DNA from: Camellia lanceoleosa
Lineage: Eukaryota > Streptophyta > Magnoliopsida > Ericales > Theaceae
Assembly: GCA_025200525.1 (NCBI GenBank)
Contig: CM045763.1
Location: forward strand, 85,898,131-85,962,130
Length of the DNA stretch: 64,000 nucleotides
Reading direction: 5' to 3'
Shown: positions 20,838 to 32,127 of the stretch, in pieces
Numbering within the stretch: position 1 is the first letter of the stretch
Layout of the letters: every line of letters starts with the position of its first letter
Made by a program: the position numbers and the translations under genes
The notes under the pieces: model-generated
The model's database searches: none
What the model was told of the DNA's origin: nothing
The model's input: the letters and a program-made list of their open reading frames with translations, nothing else

Positions 20838-20871
20838 GGCCGGCCGGCCACCTTTTCTGGCTGGCCGGCCA
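20838..20871 (-). promoter_or_regulatory. Shared GGCC block upstream of antisense gene 2
   Basis: Near-identical to 16166-16200. In both genes it stands 45-60 bp upstream of a TATA box, which suggests a common promoter module copied to both genes. Confidence 0.6.
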
Positions 20872-21829
20872 TTTGCTTTTTGTTCCCTGGCCGGTGACCT
20901 CCCCTAGGGCAACCACCTGGCCGGTGGTGTTCCCCACTTGCCCACCTAGCTCCCTGCAAATTTTGAGGAAGATCGGAGTTCTCGGGACCTGAAAAAGTTC
21001 AAGAAAAGTGCACTTTCTGGCACGAAATTGCTCCGCCGGAACTTCAGCTGCAATTTCTGACATGTGTCTCATCATCACTCATCAAAATCAAGGTGTATCC
21101 TTTTCGAACATGTTGTAACCTCTCCGGGAGATGAATCAGAGGCCGCGATCAAGTTGCCTTCGCCGAAATGCGCATTTCCCAGCTCGTTGTTTCGCAACAA
21201 ACGGGCGCCCTGATTTATGCTCGTTTTGCATTGTCGTGCATATAACTTGTATTCTCATGAGCATTTTGCATTGTCATGCATGATTTCTTGGTGTACCATA
21301 CCTCTGTGCTTGAGCATGCGTTGTCACGCGTGTTCCTTTCTCGCATTGCGATGCATTCACTCGCCGACACTACGTGTGTCAAACTTTCGGAACCACAGGA
21401 ATCACATTGAATATATGTTGTTAGCATATTGTTCTTGTTGAATTTCTCTCTTTTGTAGGCACGATATTGTATGTACGGTTCATTTGAGGTGCGACTGCAT
21501 TTAATCGCAGGTATCGTATCTTCTCCGTGTGAGACGCGACGAGAATTGAATGATTCTCCGCATTCCTAACTGCATGAAATGTAGTTGTTGCTTTGCATTC
21601 TTGCTTAAAACTGTTGCATCTATTTGCGAATACTTGCCTCATTACAGCTTGCTGTGTTTGCATGATCACTTGGCTCTGTGCATGTCGCTTTGCATTTTGC
21701 CCCCCTTACCTGCGGGCACATATCTCTGTTCATCTTGTATGATTGTCTAAGTCTTCGACCTTGTCAAAAATGGGTCGTCTCTAGGCTTTGACATTCACTC
21801 CCGTCACTTCTTGACTTCCGAGTTCTGTC
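20872..21829 (+). other. 3' untranslated spacer of the gypsy element
   Basis: No gene. Contains repeated 'gcattg'-type words around 21220-21360 and small inverted words. Probably the distal promoter region of antisense gene 2 plus element 3' UTR. Confidence 0.4.
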
Positions 21830-21842
21830 AAAGAGGGGCAAC
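21830..21842 (+). other. Polypurine tract
   Basis: AAAGAGGGGCAAC directly before the 3' LTR start TGTAGACA. It primes plus-strand synthesis in LTR elements. Confidence 0.85.
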
Positions 21843-24800
21843 TGTAGACACCCCATTTTTGACCGACCTTAAGACTCAGACGTCACCGATTGAGCGCTTA
21901 GTGATGTTGTATATTGTGCTCATTCAGAAGTCTCAGAGTCGCGGCCATGCGTCCTGCCTCCAGACTTCCGAACTCTCTTCTGTGCCTTGCCTTGGTTTGC
22001 GAACCGGACTCGGTTTTCTCTGTTTTCTTTCTTGAGGGGAGGGAGAGGTCCCGTAGACCATCTCTCAGTGGCCGTGGGCTACATTTCGTGGCCGTAGGCC
22101 ATTTTGCCCATTTCGGAGCCCGGTTCCCGATTTTTCGGAGCTGTTAGGCCGTGTGCCTCGGTTCGGGACCACCCAACCATCTCCGATTCCTCTGGTTTTT
22201 GGCATGCATCTCATTTACTCCCTTTCGAGGGACACTGGGGTCTTAGATACCCACTTCGTGGCCAAACACCACTTTCGGTGCTTAACGGCCGGTTTTCGGG
22301 ACCGAATCGCGCTTTTGGCCTCCGAGCATTCGTTTTGCATCGGTTTTGTTCATTTTGGAAGGTACCTGTTTTATCACCAGGAAGATCCTTTGGAGGTGGG
22401 AGGCCAGAATTGTCTCAAAGAACCGTTATGCTCCTCGGCGCCCCGGCGCTTTTTCTCACGGGCTAATGTTGAACACCCTAGGGCCATTTTCTTCGAGCCA
22501 AAACCACATATTTGTGTTGTACACACATGGGAGGATCCTAAAAACACATGGCCGGCCAGTAATTCTCATTGACCCTTTTGAACCCCTTTTAAAAGTGGCA
22601 TGTTGTCTCTCTTGTTTCAGAGTTGCCAATTTCCAACCATAGGGCCTTGTTGTACACACATGGGAGGACACCAATCTTAGGTGGCCGGCCAGTAATTCTC
22701 ATTGACCCTTTTGACCCCTAGCCGGCCGGCCATAGGGGGTGGCTGGCCGGCCACCTCCAGCAAAAGTACATGGTCGGCCATGCTTCTTGGGAGGTGTGTT
22801 TTACAGTTGTATAATTGTATCCCCCAAAATATCTGATTTTGGGGGATATTTTGCAAGCAAGGGAACTTAATCCCTTAAGGCCTACACTCTTTGACACACT
22901 TGGACTTACCATCCTTGCATGCATACATCTCTCTCTCTCTCCCTCAAGAGTTAGAACCCTTGCCTCAAGCTTACAAACACATATCCATCTCCATCTCTTT
23001 GATTCTTCTCAAGTTTGGTGCCATTTCTTCATCACCATCAAGCACCACCACCACCACTCCATTTCTAGCAGCAAGGAGAGGTTCTCAGAGGCTTAGAAGC
23101 AACATTCCTCAAGCCAAGAGATAGAAAAGAAGAGGTCTTCAAGGGTAAGTCTCCATTTCCCTCTTTTGTAGCATTTTCTTGCTTCATTTCTTAAGCCTAC
23201 TTTCTCACTGTTTTGGGCTCCAACCTTAACTGAAACTAGGTCTATTTTGAGCTATTCTTAATGTTTGTTCAAGGGCTCAACCTTGTTTGAGCCCTCCATT
23301 TGGCATTTGCTTCAATATCATCTTATATGCCATTTTTTTGCATAAAATTTCTAGCCTATGAGTGATCTGTTTTTGAGCATAATGTAAACTGTAAGTGGGC
23401 CTATTTTGAGCCCCTCTTCAACATTTAAAAAGGGCTCAATCCTTTTTGGGTCCTCTATCTTTCACTTACCTCATAATCTCTCCTATTTACCGTAAATTTG
23501 CATGATTTGTTTGGCCTATATATAAATTGTTTTGGAGTTTGTTATGAACTGTGAGTAAGCTTATTTTGTGTCCCTATACAACATTGTAGAAGGGATCAAT
23601 CTTGTTTGGGGTCTCCATGTAGTACCTACCATTCTACCCTTCTTTGGCCCTCATTTTTGCATGCTCTTTTAGGCTTATCTAGCCTCTGTTTTCGGCCATC
23701 ATCAGAACTGGAATGAGTCATATTTTGACCCTCTGGACATATTTCATTAAGGGTCTTCTCTTGTTGGATAAATTTTTGGCCTACTTCATGTTATATCCTC
23801 TTGTGGCCTCAATCTTGCATGGCATTTTTAGCATATTTTCGTACTGATTTGGGGGATGTAATATACTGTAAATGTGCATATTTTTAGTCCCTCTTCAGTG
23901 TTGTAGAAGGGTATTTTTCCATTTGGGCATCGCATGTATCACTTGCTTCAATACCCCTCTTGGGGAGCCATTTTTGCATTCTTGCTTAATCCTATGTGTG
24001 CTTGCTGTTTAGCCCTTTTTATGATTGAAAAATGCTTTTCTTGGGGCTGCCTTGCTACTTTATTTTCATTCTATGTCTATATTGTGCATGTTTGGTATAG
24101 CTATAGGCCATTTCGGGTGCTTAAATTCATGTTTCGGGGCCATTTCATGCATCGGGTGTACTTTCGCCTCATTTCGGGGCTGTTTTCCCCCACATTTCAG
24201 TGCCAAAATTCATTTGCATGTTTGCATATCATTTCCATGCCATATCATGCCTTAGGGCCATCGCCTCAGTTTGCGTGCTCGTGTGCACGCATTTCGAGGC
24301 ACTTCATTTTCATCCATCGGCCTCTTATGTGAGTGTGGCTGAGGCTCACTCATGTTAGTATAAGTCCATTTTGCATCCTGTATGCCATTTTAGTCTCATT
24401 ACATTCCGTATGCCATTGCCTCGGTTTGCGTGCCCGTGTGCGCGCATTTCGAGGCACTTTATTTTCATCTCTCGGCCTCTTATGTGAGTGTGGCTGAGGC
24501 TCTCTCATGTTAGTATAAGTCCAATTTGCATTTGGAGTGCCATTTCATGCTTTAATGCCATTACCTCGGTTTGCGTGCCCGTGTGCGCGCATTTCGAGAC
24601 ATCTCATTTTTCATCTCTCGGCCTCTTATGTGAGTGTGGCTGAGGCTCTCTCATGTTGGTGTAAGCCCATATTGCATCGCATATCTCATTTTAGTCCTGT
24701 TGCATTCCGTATGCCATTTCCTCGGTTTGCGTACCTGTGGGCACGCATTTCGAGACATCTCATTTCAGTCTCATTGTATATCATATTTCAGGCCGTTTCA

Positions 24801-26785
24801 TGCCTTTATGTCATTGCCTCGGTTTACGTGCCCGTGTGCACGCATTTCGAGGCACTTCTTTTTATTATCCGATGGCCTTCTGTGTGAGTGTGGCTGAGAC
24901 TCTTTCATGTTGGTGTAAGCCCATTACTGCATTGCGTATGTGATTTCATCCGTAGCATTGTGTATGCTTGGTTGTGTGTTACCTCGTTTAGCGTGTATGC
25001 CATTCCATGACATTGTGTATGTTAGGATTGCATATTAGCTACATTTCATGCATATCATGCATATTGCATCATGTTCGGGATAGGAGTTAGCCCGAGCACG
25101 GGAAAAGAGGCACATTTCGTACTTCGAGTGACGGAACGGGTCTCAATTCCCAAGTCACCGACACTCCGGATTACCCATGATAGAGTTAGGTTTTGTTGTA
25201 GCATTCATGTGCATTCATCCTATATTGAGTTGTGCAATCCGATTCCTCGGCCATCATGCATCGAGATGCGTGATTGGTGGTACGAGGATCGAGGCATGCA
25301 TATATTTGTGAAATACATTGCTATGCCCCTTTCCTGCTCTCTGTTGCAGCAAAATCAAGAATCAGCAGTCTTCCGAGGCTTGGCATGCATTTCGAGAAAC
25401 ATTGCAAACAGAGGCTAATCGGGGCATCGCCGTGGATTTCCACGCAAAGCAGCCCAAACATGCATCATCTCATTATCCGGAGCAGAGTCAAGGCAGCCCC
25501 CTGGCTTGCATGCCAGTTTACAGTTTTTCTTAGTTAATCTGTTAATTAATTATGAATTTGTATTATTCTTCTATTTCGGACTGTATTATTCTTTTATTTC
25601 GGACTGTATTATTCTTTCATTCGGGACTGTATTATTTATTCGGACCCTCTGCGCAATGGCATAATTGTAATAAGTGTGGGTGAGTGTGATGTATGTCTTC
25701 TAACCCCACGTCTTTCTTCTCTTTTATTTACCCACTTATGATGGTTAGATATGGGGCATGTTTCAATTAGCATATAGTATGATAGCATGTTTGCATCATC
25801 CATCTGTTTTGCACGCATCGGGCTCGGCGCATCATACAAACTGCATTTGTATTTCAATTCCAAATTGAATACGTGTTAGTTGTAGCATTCCATATGCTAT
25901 GTTTAGGACAGCCGAGCCTGCTATAGTTGCATCTTTGCATGTGTTGCATTAGGCATTTCTGTACATTTAGGATCATGCATGATTTCTAATAAGCTTCTGT
26001 TTTGGCTTGGAACACTCGGTAAGTTTTATGCTTTAGCATCCTTGCATACGTGTGAGTGACTGCCATGATAGCATGCTTACCATGAGGCTAAATGCTTATG
26101 TGATATAACTGCCTTGAATGCCTGTGGGTGGAGGTTGAGTTACTTGAATTGGGACAATTCATCAAATGTTTGTTTTAAGCCCACTAGATAGTGGCAAAAT
26201 CATACTTTCTTAAGCCCACCCGAGGGTGGCAAATCCACGTCTTAGCTTACCTGCGGGTAGCACCATCAAACCGTTTTCAAACAAACAGACACGAAGTGTT
26301 TTGTTCCAATTCAGGCGATTCAGTCTATACTTGTATGCTGTGCGCATCACATAGTAACCTAGGCTAATAACCGGAATAAGAACTCACAATGTTTTCAAAA
26401 TAAGATATCATGGTTAGTAGAGGCCGGTCTTTGACCGGGCGAGCTGGGGTGCTCACGAAGTGACCTTCCCCAATCGTACCCAAGTTCCCGAGCCGAGGCA
26501 ACTTTGGTGATGATGGACGCATGGCCTTTGGCACCGAGTCAAGGTTTCCTAAATTTTTCATTTTAAAATATTTAGGTGGCGACTCTGTATCTGGCGAAGC
26601 AGTCCATGTTTGGCACTTCTTCCAAAAAAATCTGTTTTCAAAACGATTTGCCGGATTTGGACTCTTTGGTTCAAGATTAAGAACCGTAACATTTGAGTCC
26701 TTCGAACTGTAGTAGACCCAATATCGAACCAGAATGGGGGGGGATTCGCACCCCTTCTCCCGGGAGGCGTTCGGAGACGTCTACA
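21843..26785 (+). repeat. 3' LTR of the gypsy element (4943 bp)
   Basis: Full-length match to 774-5662, same ends. Differences include about 20 bp of extra GGCCGGCC sequence near 22732, about 44 bp extra near 26140 and a rearranged stretch near 22290-22460. The tandem subrepeats recur at about 24260-24930. Confidence 0.95.
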
Positions 26786-26790
26786 GATAT
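26786..26790. repeat. Target site duplication GATAT, right copy
   Basis: Repeats 769-773 directly after the LTR end CGTCTACA; copia 1 coding resumes here. Confidence 0.93.
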
Positions 26791-26988
26791 ACACGTTTGC
26801 TTGGAAGATTTCCAAGACACGGCTGCCCCACCAAGAATGAACACATATCCACTAGTGGACTTTGAGTCCTTTATATCTGATATTCAATTCGCGTCACTAT
26901 ATCCTTTAAGCACCGCTGGATATCGAGTATAATGTAGCCCATAATCCCGAGTGTAGCGTAAATATCTTAACACCCGCACAATGCCCTT
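26791..26988 (-). pseudogene. Copia 1 RNase H, N-terminal part
   Basis: Minus-strand coding between RT and the insertion point, with the characteristic copia RNase H start ([14 protein letters not shown], then SWKSSKQT). Small frame changes separate it from the RT frame. It continues at 768 on the other side of the gypsy element. Confidence 0.7.
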
Positions 26989-27870
26989 CTAATGAGAAGC
27001 ATCAGGATTACTTGTGTATCTACTAAGCCTGCTAACCGAGTAAGCTATATCTGACCTAGTACAACTCATCAGATACATTAAACTTCCAATTACCCGAGAA
27101 TATTCTAACTGAGAGATACTCTCTTTATTATTTTTCGTAAAGTGTAGACTTAAGTCTACAGGTGTCGATGACACACTGGTATCTGATCCACTAAACTTCT
27201 TAAATATCTTATCAACATAATGAGATAGAGAAAGTACAATTCCGCCAGAGATTCTGGTAATCTTAATTCCTAGAATAACATCTACAATGCCCATATCCTT
27301 CATGTCAAATTTAGAGTTTAACAACTTCTTGGTAGTTTTGATCATTTCATCGTTGCTACCTATAATGAGCATATCATCAACATATAGACACAAAATGACA
27401 TAACCTCTGTCAGTGTCTTTGACATAAACGCACTTGTCACATTCGTTGATTCGAAACCCATTTGACAACATTACATTGTCAAACTTCTCATGCCATTGTT
27501 TAGGCGCTTGCTTTAAACCATACAAAGATTTGACAAGTTTACAGACTTTCTTGCTTTGTCCTGGAGCTGAAAACCCTTCAGGTTGCTCCATGTAGATTTC
27601 TTCATTCAAATCCCCGTTTAAGAAAGCTGTCTTTACATCCATCTGGTGTATCTCAAGATTGCGCAAGGCTGCTATCGCAATCACAATGCGAATGGATGTT
27701 ATCTTAGTTATAGGTGAGTACGTATCAAAGTAATCCAGGCCTTCTCGTTGCCTGTACCCTATGATAACGAGCCTCGCTTTATACTTGTCAATAGACCCAT
27801 CGGCCTTCATCTTTCGTTTAAAAATCCATTTGCAGCCTAAAGGCTTATAACCTAGAGGTAAATCTACCAA
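26989..27870 (-). CDS. Copia 1 reverse transcriptase
   Basis: Frame of 293 codons with all copia RT landmarks: KWIFKRKMKADGSIDKYKAR (residues 14-33), HQMDVKTAFLNGDLNEEIYM (75-94), LVKSLYGLKQAPKQW (112-126), catalytic YVDD at 163-166, SQLEYSRVIGSLMYL and DIAYSVSRLSRYTSNP near the end. The ATG is internal. Directly upstream, an in-frame TAG in the otherwise matching coding (near 27884-27886) separates it from the 27886-28158 segment; copia 2 has a glutamine codon there. The domain itself is intact; the polyprotein is not. Confidence 0.9.
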   Translation of the reverse strand: MVDLPLGYKPLGCKWIFKRKMKADGSIDKYKARLVIIGYRQREGLDYFDTYSPITKITSIRIVIAIAALRNLEIHQMDVKTAFLNGDLNEEIYMEQPEGFSAPGQSKKVCKLVKSLYGLKQAPKQWHEKFDNVMLSNGFRINECDKCVYVKDTDRGYVILCLYVDDMLIIGSNDEMIKTTKKLLNSKFDMKDMGIVDVILGIKITRISGGIVLSLSHYVDKIFKKFSGSDTSVSSTPVDLSLHFTKNNKESISQLEYSRVIGSLMYLMSCTRSDIAYSVSRLSRYTSNPDASH

Positions 27871-28158
27871 CTCCCAGGTGTGGTTCTATAAGATGGAGTC
27901 AATCTCACTTTTGATCGCTTCTTTCCATAAAGGACTCTCAGGAGAAGTCACAGCTTCGTGGAAAGTTTGAGGTTCGTTCTTAACCATATAAGTCAAGAAG
28001 TCTAGACCAAAAGATTTGGATGTCCTAGCCCTTTTACTCCTTCTGGGCTCATCTAAAACCTCAATTTGATCATCACCCGGATCATCAACATGATCATCCT
28101 CACTAACATGCTCATCAAATTGCTTCAAAACCTCCGAACCCCTTCTTAGGTTCGGCAA
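27871..28158 (-). pseudogene. Copia 1 integrase-RT linker
   Basis: Coding for an acidic linker (DEPRRSKRARTSKSFGLDFL) and the conserved SPESPLWKEAIKSEIDSI that opens copia RT. It is cut from the RT frame by one TAG codon. Confidence 0.75.
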
Positions 28159-28910
28159 GGAAAAATGTCTTCAAAGAAACATGCATTCCTTGACTCCATG
28201 ATGATATTCCTGTGTATGTCTAGAATTTCAAACTTATATACAAGAAACCGATATGCACTACTATTATGTGCATAACCAATGAATATATAATCCACGGATT
28301 TCGGGCCTATCTTAACTCGTTAGGGTGTAAGAATCGCCACAATTGCAAGACACCCCCACATTCGTAAGAATTTATAAGAAGACTTAACGTTTTTCCATAA
28401 CTCATACGGGATCTTGTCCACTTCGCTTCAACACAAGTTTCACACTTGCGTTTCGTCAGAACGACCTTGTCGGACTCAAAAACCATGCGAAAACATGTTT
28501 ACTGAGAAGAGACCTTGAGACAAGATTCTAACAAATGTCTAAAACATACAGGACTTCATTTAAGGTTAGCTCTTTCCCTGAGGTTAACTTCAGGACCACC
28601 TTTCCCTCAACAAATGAGGTAGTAGAGTTTCTCATAAACAACTTCTCACCGTTTATAACCGGTTTGAAAGTTGTAAACAGCTCCTTCTCGGAGCAGATGT
28701 GGCGTGTAGCCCTAGTAAAAGATAAAACCCCTCATTACCACAGTTGTAGCACTTCCCAAAGAACCGATAACCAGGTTCCCGCGGCTTGTATGCCAACTTC
28801 TTTGCAACAACACCCCTTAGCCCCAACATAGAGCCCTTGTTCACGTGAGGATTCTTTCTCATCCCAGAAAATTTGCCATGCTCAATGACATTGGCCTTCA
28901 CTAAGGAGGT
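28159..28910 (-). pseudogene. Copia 1 integrase C-terminus and gag zinc knuckle remnants
   Basis: 28160-28480 carries scrambled integrase C-terminal coding comparable with copia 2 at 63031-63318 (the region of ELWKG, WGCLA and IGYAHNS-type motifs). Near 28700-28760 the minus strand has GKCYNCGNEG, a zinc-knuckle start lacking its last ligands, so most of integrase, including its DDE core, and protease appear deleted between the two. Confidence 0.55.
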
Positions 28911-29109
28911 ACTCCCTCATTTCTTTCTATTATCCTCCTCAATTTTGGAGTCAGATAATAAAGTCTTCTTTGTAGAATTTATACAAAGTTTTTTGAACAA
29001 ATCCTTGTGTCACAATGATTATGAAACTCTCAAAATCATATCACAGTAAATACATTCCCAGAATGTCATCAACCGAATTAGGCACCCAAATATATTAGGT
29101 CCGACCTAT

Positions 29110-29530
29110 CACTCTGAAACCAATAGTCTTACTATTAGGAAACACAAATCCAGTGTTCAATAGTCTACTATTCGGAATTTCATAACATGGCCAGTAGTCT
29201 TATCACTAGGAATCACTAATTTCTCAGCATGTGGTCAATAGACTTTCTACTACTAAGCATCACAATGTCTTAACTTGTGATCAGTAGTCACTTTACTACT
29301 AGGAATCACAACATTCTGACATAGGATCAATTTACTAGGAATCATCATGTCTTGACATATGACCAGTAGCCTCTCCACTACTAGGAACCATGATGTCTTG
29401 ACATGTGATTAGTAATCTGTTCACTACTATGAACCACAATCTCATAACTGTGTAGCCAGTGGTCTAACACCTCCTAGGAACTACCAGTTTTCTATCTCTG
29501 TGATCAATGATCTTGTACTCACTAGGAGCC
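29110..29530. repeat. Degenerate 55-60 bp tandem array
   Basis: About seven imperfect copies of a unit with 'agtag' plus 'ctactaggaatcac' plus 'tcttgacat'. It lies within the decayed copia 1 leader. Confidence 0.65.
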
Positions 29531-30942
29531 ATTAATTTAAGAATATATTTGGAATTTAAAAATCCAAAAAATATTCACCCACTATAACAGGTTGTCTCAA
29601 CTTTGCTTTCAAGCAAAGTCACATAGCAATCATAAATGCTATAAATAACACAAGGATACCATACTAATTGCCTCTGATCAATTCAGAGATATTTTAATGC
29701 AATCTTATGATTTCCTTAAATCATACTTCATCTCCCAAGAACTTCCTTTAAGAATCTCGTGAGAGAAAAGTTATTAGGTGGAACAACATTTCTGTTTGTC
29801 ACATTTTGAAGCCATTTCTGAAACATCACAACAGAATTTCACTTATGTGATTCCAGAAATTAAACTTAACCCTTAGAAAATCCCTCAGATGGAAATTTAA
29901 TTCAGAACTAGTCTCACCATTTAACCTAGAATCGAACATGGTCAGGAATGTTCCCAGAAAGACTGGATGGGTCACATCGGTTCCACTTAAAACCCAGTTA
30001 ACCTTTTGACAAAACATTCAAGAGCATGTTGACTCCTAGTCCATAGGAAACAATTTTAAAATTAAGATTTCCAGGGGATAAATCAGGTTATAACAAACCG
30101 ATTCCCAAGCAAATAAAATTTGCAATAAGAATTACACCACTCATAAAAATTAACCGGTACTCCCGGAACTATGCCCATTATTTCTGAATAAAATCAGAAA
30201 TATTTTAGCTAATGCTAAAATTTGGTTTCCTTTCTCAAAACCAAAACACTTTCCTCAAACTACAAAAGTTTGAAACCAAATCCATCTTAGTTGTCATTTT
30301 TGAACAAATAAGAACTACTCTTTAGCCAAAGCTAAACACTTTGGTTTTTATCACAGAAAACAAAATCAAGTTCCAAACTTATAAGCAATTTAAAAATTGT
30401 TATAACAATTACACGCATGTAAAATGCTTCTAACAAAACAAACAAATAAAACTTGCTACTACAAATTGGTAAACAAACCAACTAAATCTCAAGCAAAATA
30501 TGCTTCAAATATTTAAATAAAATAGTCAATCCATAAGGATTCTATTTAATCCAAAAGCCTTTCCACGCTTAGGTATTCCTATTCAACACAAAAGTTAGTA
30601 GTCCAAACATTTTTATTTTTACATCCCAAATTCTATTCATTTGGTTTTATATTTGTTTTTCGCATTGGTATCCCTACAAAGAAAGTTAGTAGCAAACCAC
30701 AACAAAATACAAACAAATAATCTAAAAAAAATTTAATTATAATAAATAATTGAAACCATCTAGCCAACTATTAATTATATAAGTAACCAACTAATATAAG
30801 GTACCAAAACAAAATACAATTTGTAACTTCAAAATTAAATTACAACTTTAAAATAAAGTTCAATACTCATGAGTCGTGAATGAAATTAATTCATAATAAA
30901 CATTTAAACTAATAACTCCAAATAGATAAGTCAAATTCAAAG

Positions 30943-31023
30943 TTAATGCACCTAATTAAATAATTCAGATTAATGCACCTAATTAAATAATTCAGATTAA
31001 TGCACCCAATTAGATAACTTAGA
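30943..31023. repeat. 27-bp tandem triplicate
   Basis: Units at 30943-30969, 30970-30996 and 30997-31023, each starting TTAATGCACC. The first two are identical; the third has a few changes. Confidence 0.9.
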
Positions 31024-31408
31024 TTAATCATATATACAATTCATAAAACTCTATAACTCCAAATACATTAAATTATGTGATCTAGCCTAGAAAATAATAA
31101 GCATGTTAAAATTGCAACATCCATAAATTATATTTTATAACCTTAAAATTCATGCAAATCATGGTAGGGAAATGATGAACCATATGCATAAAACAAGATC
31201 ATACTAATACAATTAAGTATGCAAATTATAATAGAACATTCTAATTAAACTAAGCAATTAGAGAGTATCATTGCATAATTTACAATTATTGAAATAGTGA
31301 GTAATTCCGCAACAATTCCTAGTAACATTATACAAAGCTAACCTAATAGTCTAAATAAATCTATTCAATCAATTTCATAGAAAAGATATATAAAATCTAT
31401 TTTAAGCT

Positions 31409-32127
31409 TGTTGTTCAAAATTGTGAAATTAAATAAATAGATTTATGAAGAAAACAAATTATATACCAAGAACATATGCTAACAATTACAATTAAATTTC
31501 AACAGAAATACACAAAACAATAAAAGGGTAAAGAGATTTAAACCGAAGCAAGACGAAGCAGTTTCCTTAAAACAGATTTCGCTGCCTCACGGGTCGAGTG
31601 CCTGAGGAAACCCGGCGTCTGTCTCCCAGGATACGACGGTCAAAACCAGCTACGGCAGAAGCACTATCTGTCTAGCTTAACGAACAAAACAATGGCAGCA
31701 CTCTCTCACAATAGGAACTATCTAGCAAACTGACTTGTAAAATGGAAGTAAAAATTTCTATATTGAAACTTGACAGAAGGGTCTCAATTTATACATGTAT
31801 AGGGGAGAGAGGAAAAGCCTCCAGCCTTTAAGGCTAGTCATTAAAACACCAAGCATCCATAACCCCTTTTCACAAAATGAAAAGTATAGATGCCCAAAGG
31901 ATTCACACCCTTTAGCCAAGAAAAAAGATTTAAATACTCTTTAAAATCCTATTCATGAATCTAACATCATGAAGCAATTTCTTGGCAATTTCTTATTCAA
32001 AACCCAATGATTTTTGGCTCACTTGGACCCAACACAAAAAATTGGTTAGGACCCACTTTAATATTTAATGAAAGTCACCACACTTTAATATTAAATTAAA
32101 GTCCCAAAAAAATCATTTTTTCCAACA
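31409..32127 (-). repeat. 5' LTR of copia 1 (719 bp)
   Basis: In element orientation it starts TGTTGGAAAAA at 32127 and ends ACAACA at 31409. It aligns in blocks with the copia 2 LTR (59646-60772), for example around 31540-31850 versus 59790-60090. The inner border is approximate; no clear initiator-tRNA primer site follows it. Confidence 0.72.

Larger units (their letters stand above)
774..26785 (+). mobile_element. Ty3/gypsy retrotransposon, Tat/Ogre-like, 26.0 kb, with antisense genes
   Basis: Complete insertion of 26,012 bp: LTR 774-5662, primer site 5668-5684, gag remnant, protease 8864-10018, RT 11111-11815, RNase H remnant, second RNase H plus integrase 12483-14096, two antisense genes (14766-16055 and about 16817-20445), polypurine tract 21830-21842, LTR 21843-26785. 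RT-RNase H-integrase order defines Ty3/gypsy. The very long LTRs, the second RNase H before integrase, the absence of a chromodomain and the antisense genes near the 3' end agree with the Tat branch (Ogre, Retand, Grande). Gag and the RT/RNase H borders are broken, so it is probably not autonomous as it stands. Confidence 0.93.
28911..31408 (-). other. Copia 1 decayed gag and leader region
   Basis: AT-rich, no readable frame. Between 29110 and 29530 a degenerate array repeats 'ctactaggaatcac' followed by 'cttgacatgtgatcagtag' about every 55-60 bp. At 30943-31023 there are three copies of a 27-bp unit. No other feature was seen. Confidence 0.45.
1..32127 (-). mobile_element. Ty1/copia retrotransposon 1, split by a gypsy insertion
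   Basis: Minus-strand copia element whose 3' end lies left of the window. Reading right to left: a 5' LTR (31409-32127), a long decayed leader and gag region, integrase remnants, an intact RT frame (26989-27870), then RNase H, which is interrupted by the gypsy element at 774-26785 and continues at 441-768. The two RNase H halves join at the GATAT target duplication. By comparison with copia 2, whose 3' LTR ends about 180 bp before the matching sequence, the missing 3' LTR should begin roughly 180 bp left of base 1. The LTR starts TGTTGG and ends CAACA in element orientation. The sub-lineage is not assigned. Confidence 0.88.

Noticed and set aside
774..26785. A novel virus or bacterial-type defence system in the long non-host block
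   Set aside because: LTRs, target duplication and pol domain order explain it as a plant gypsy retrotransposon.
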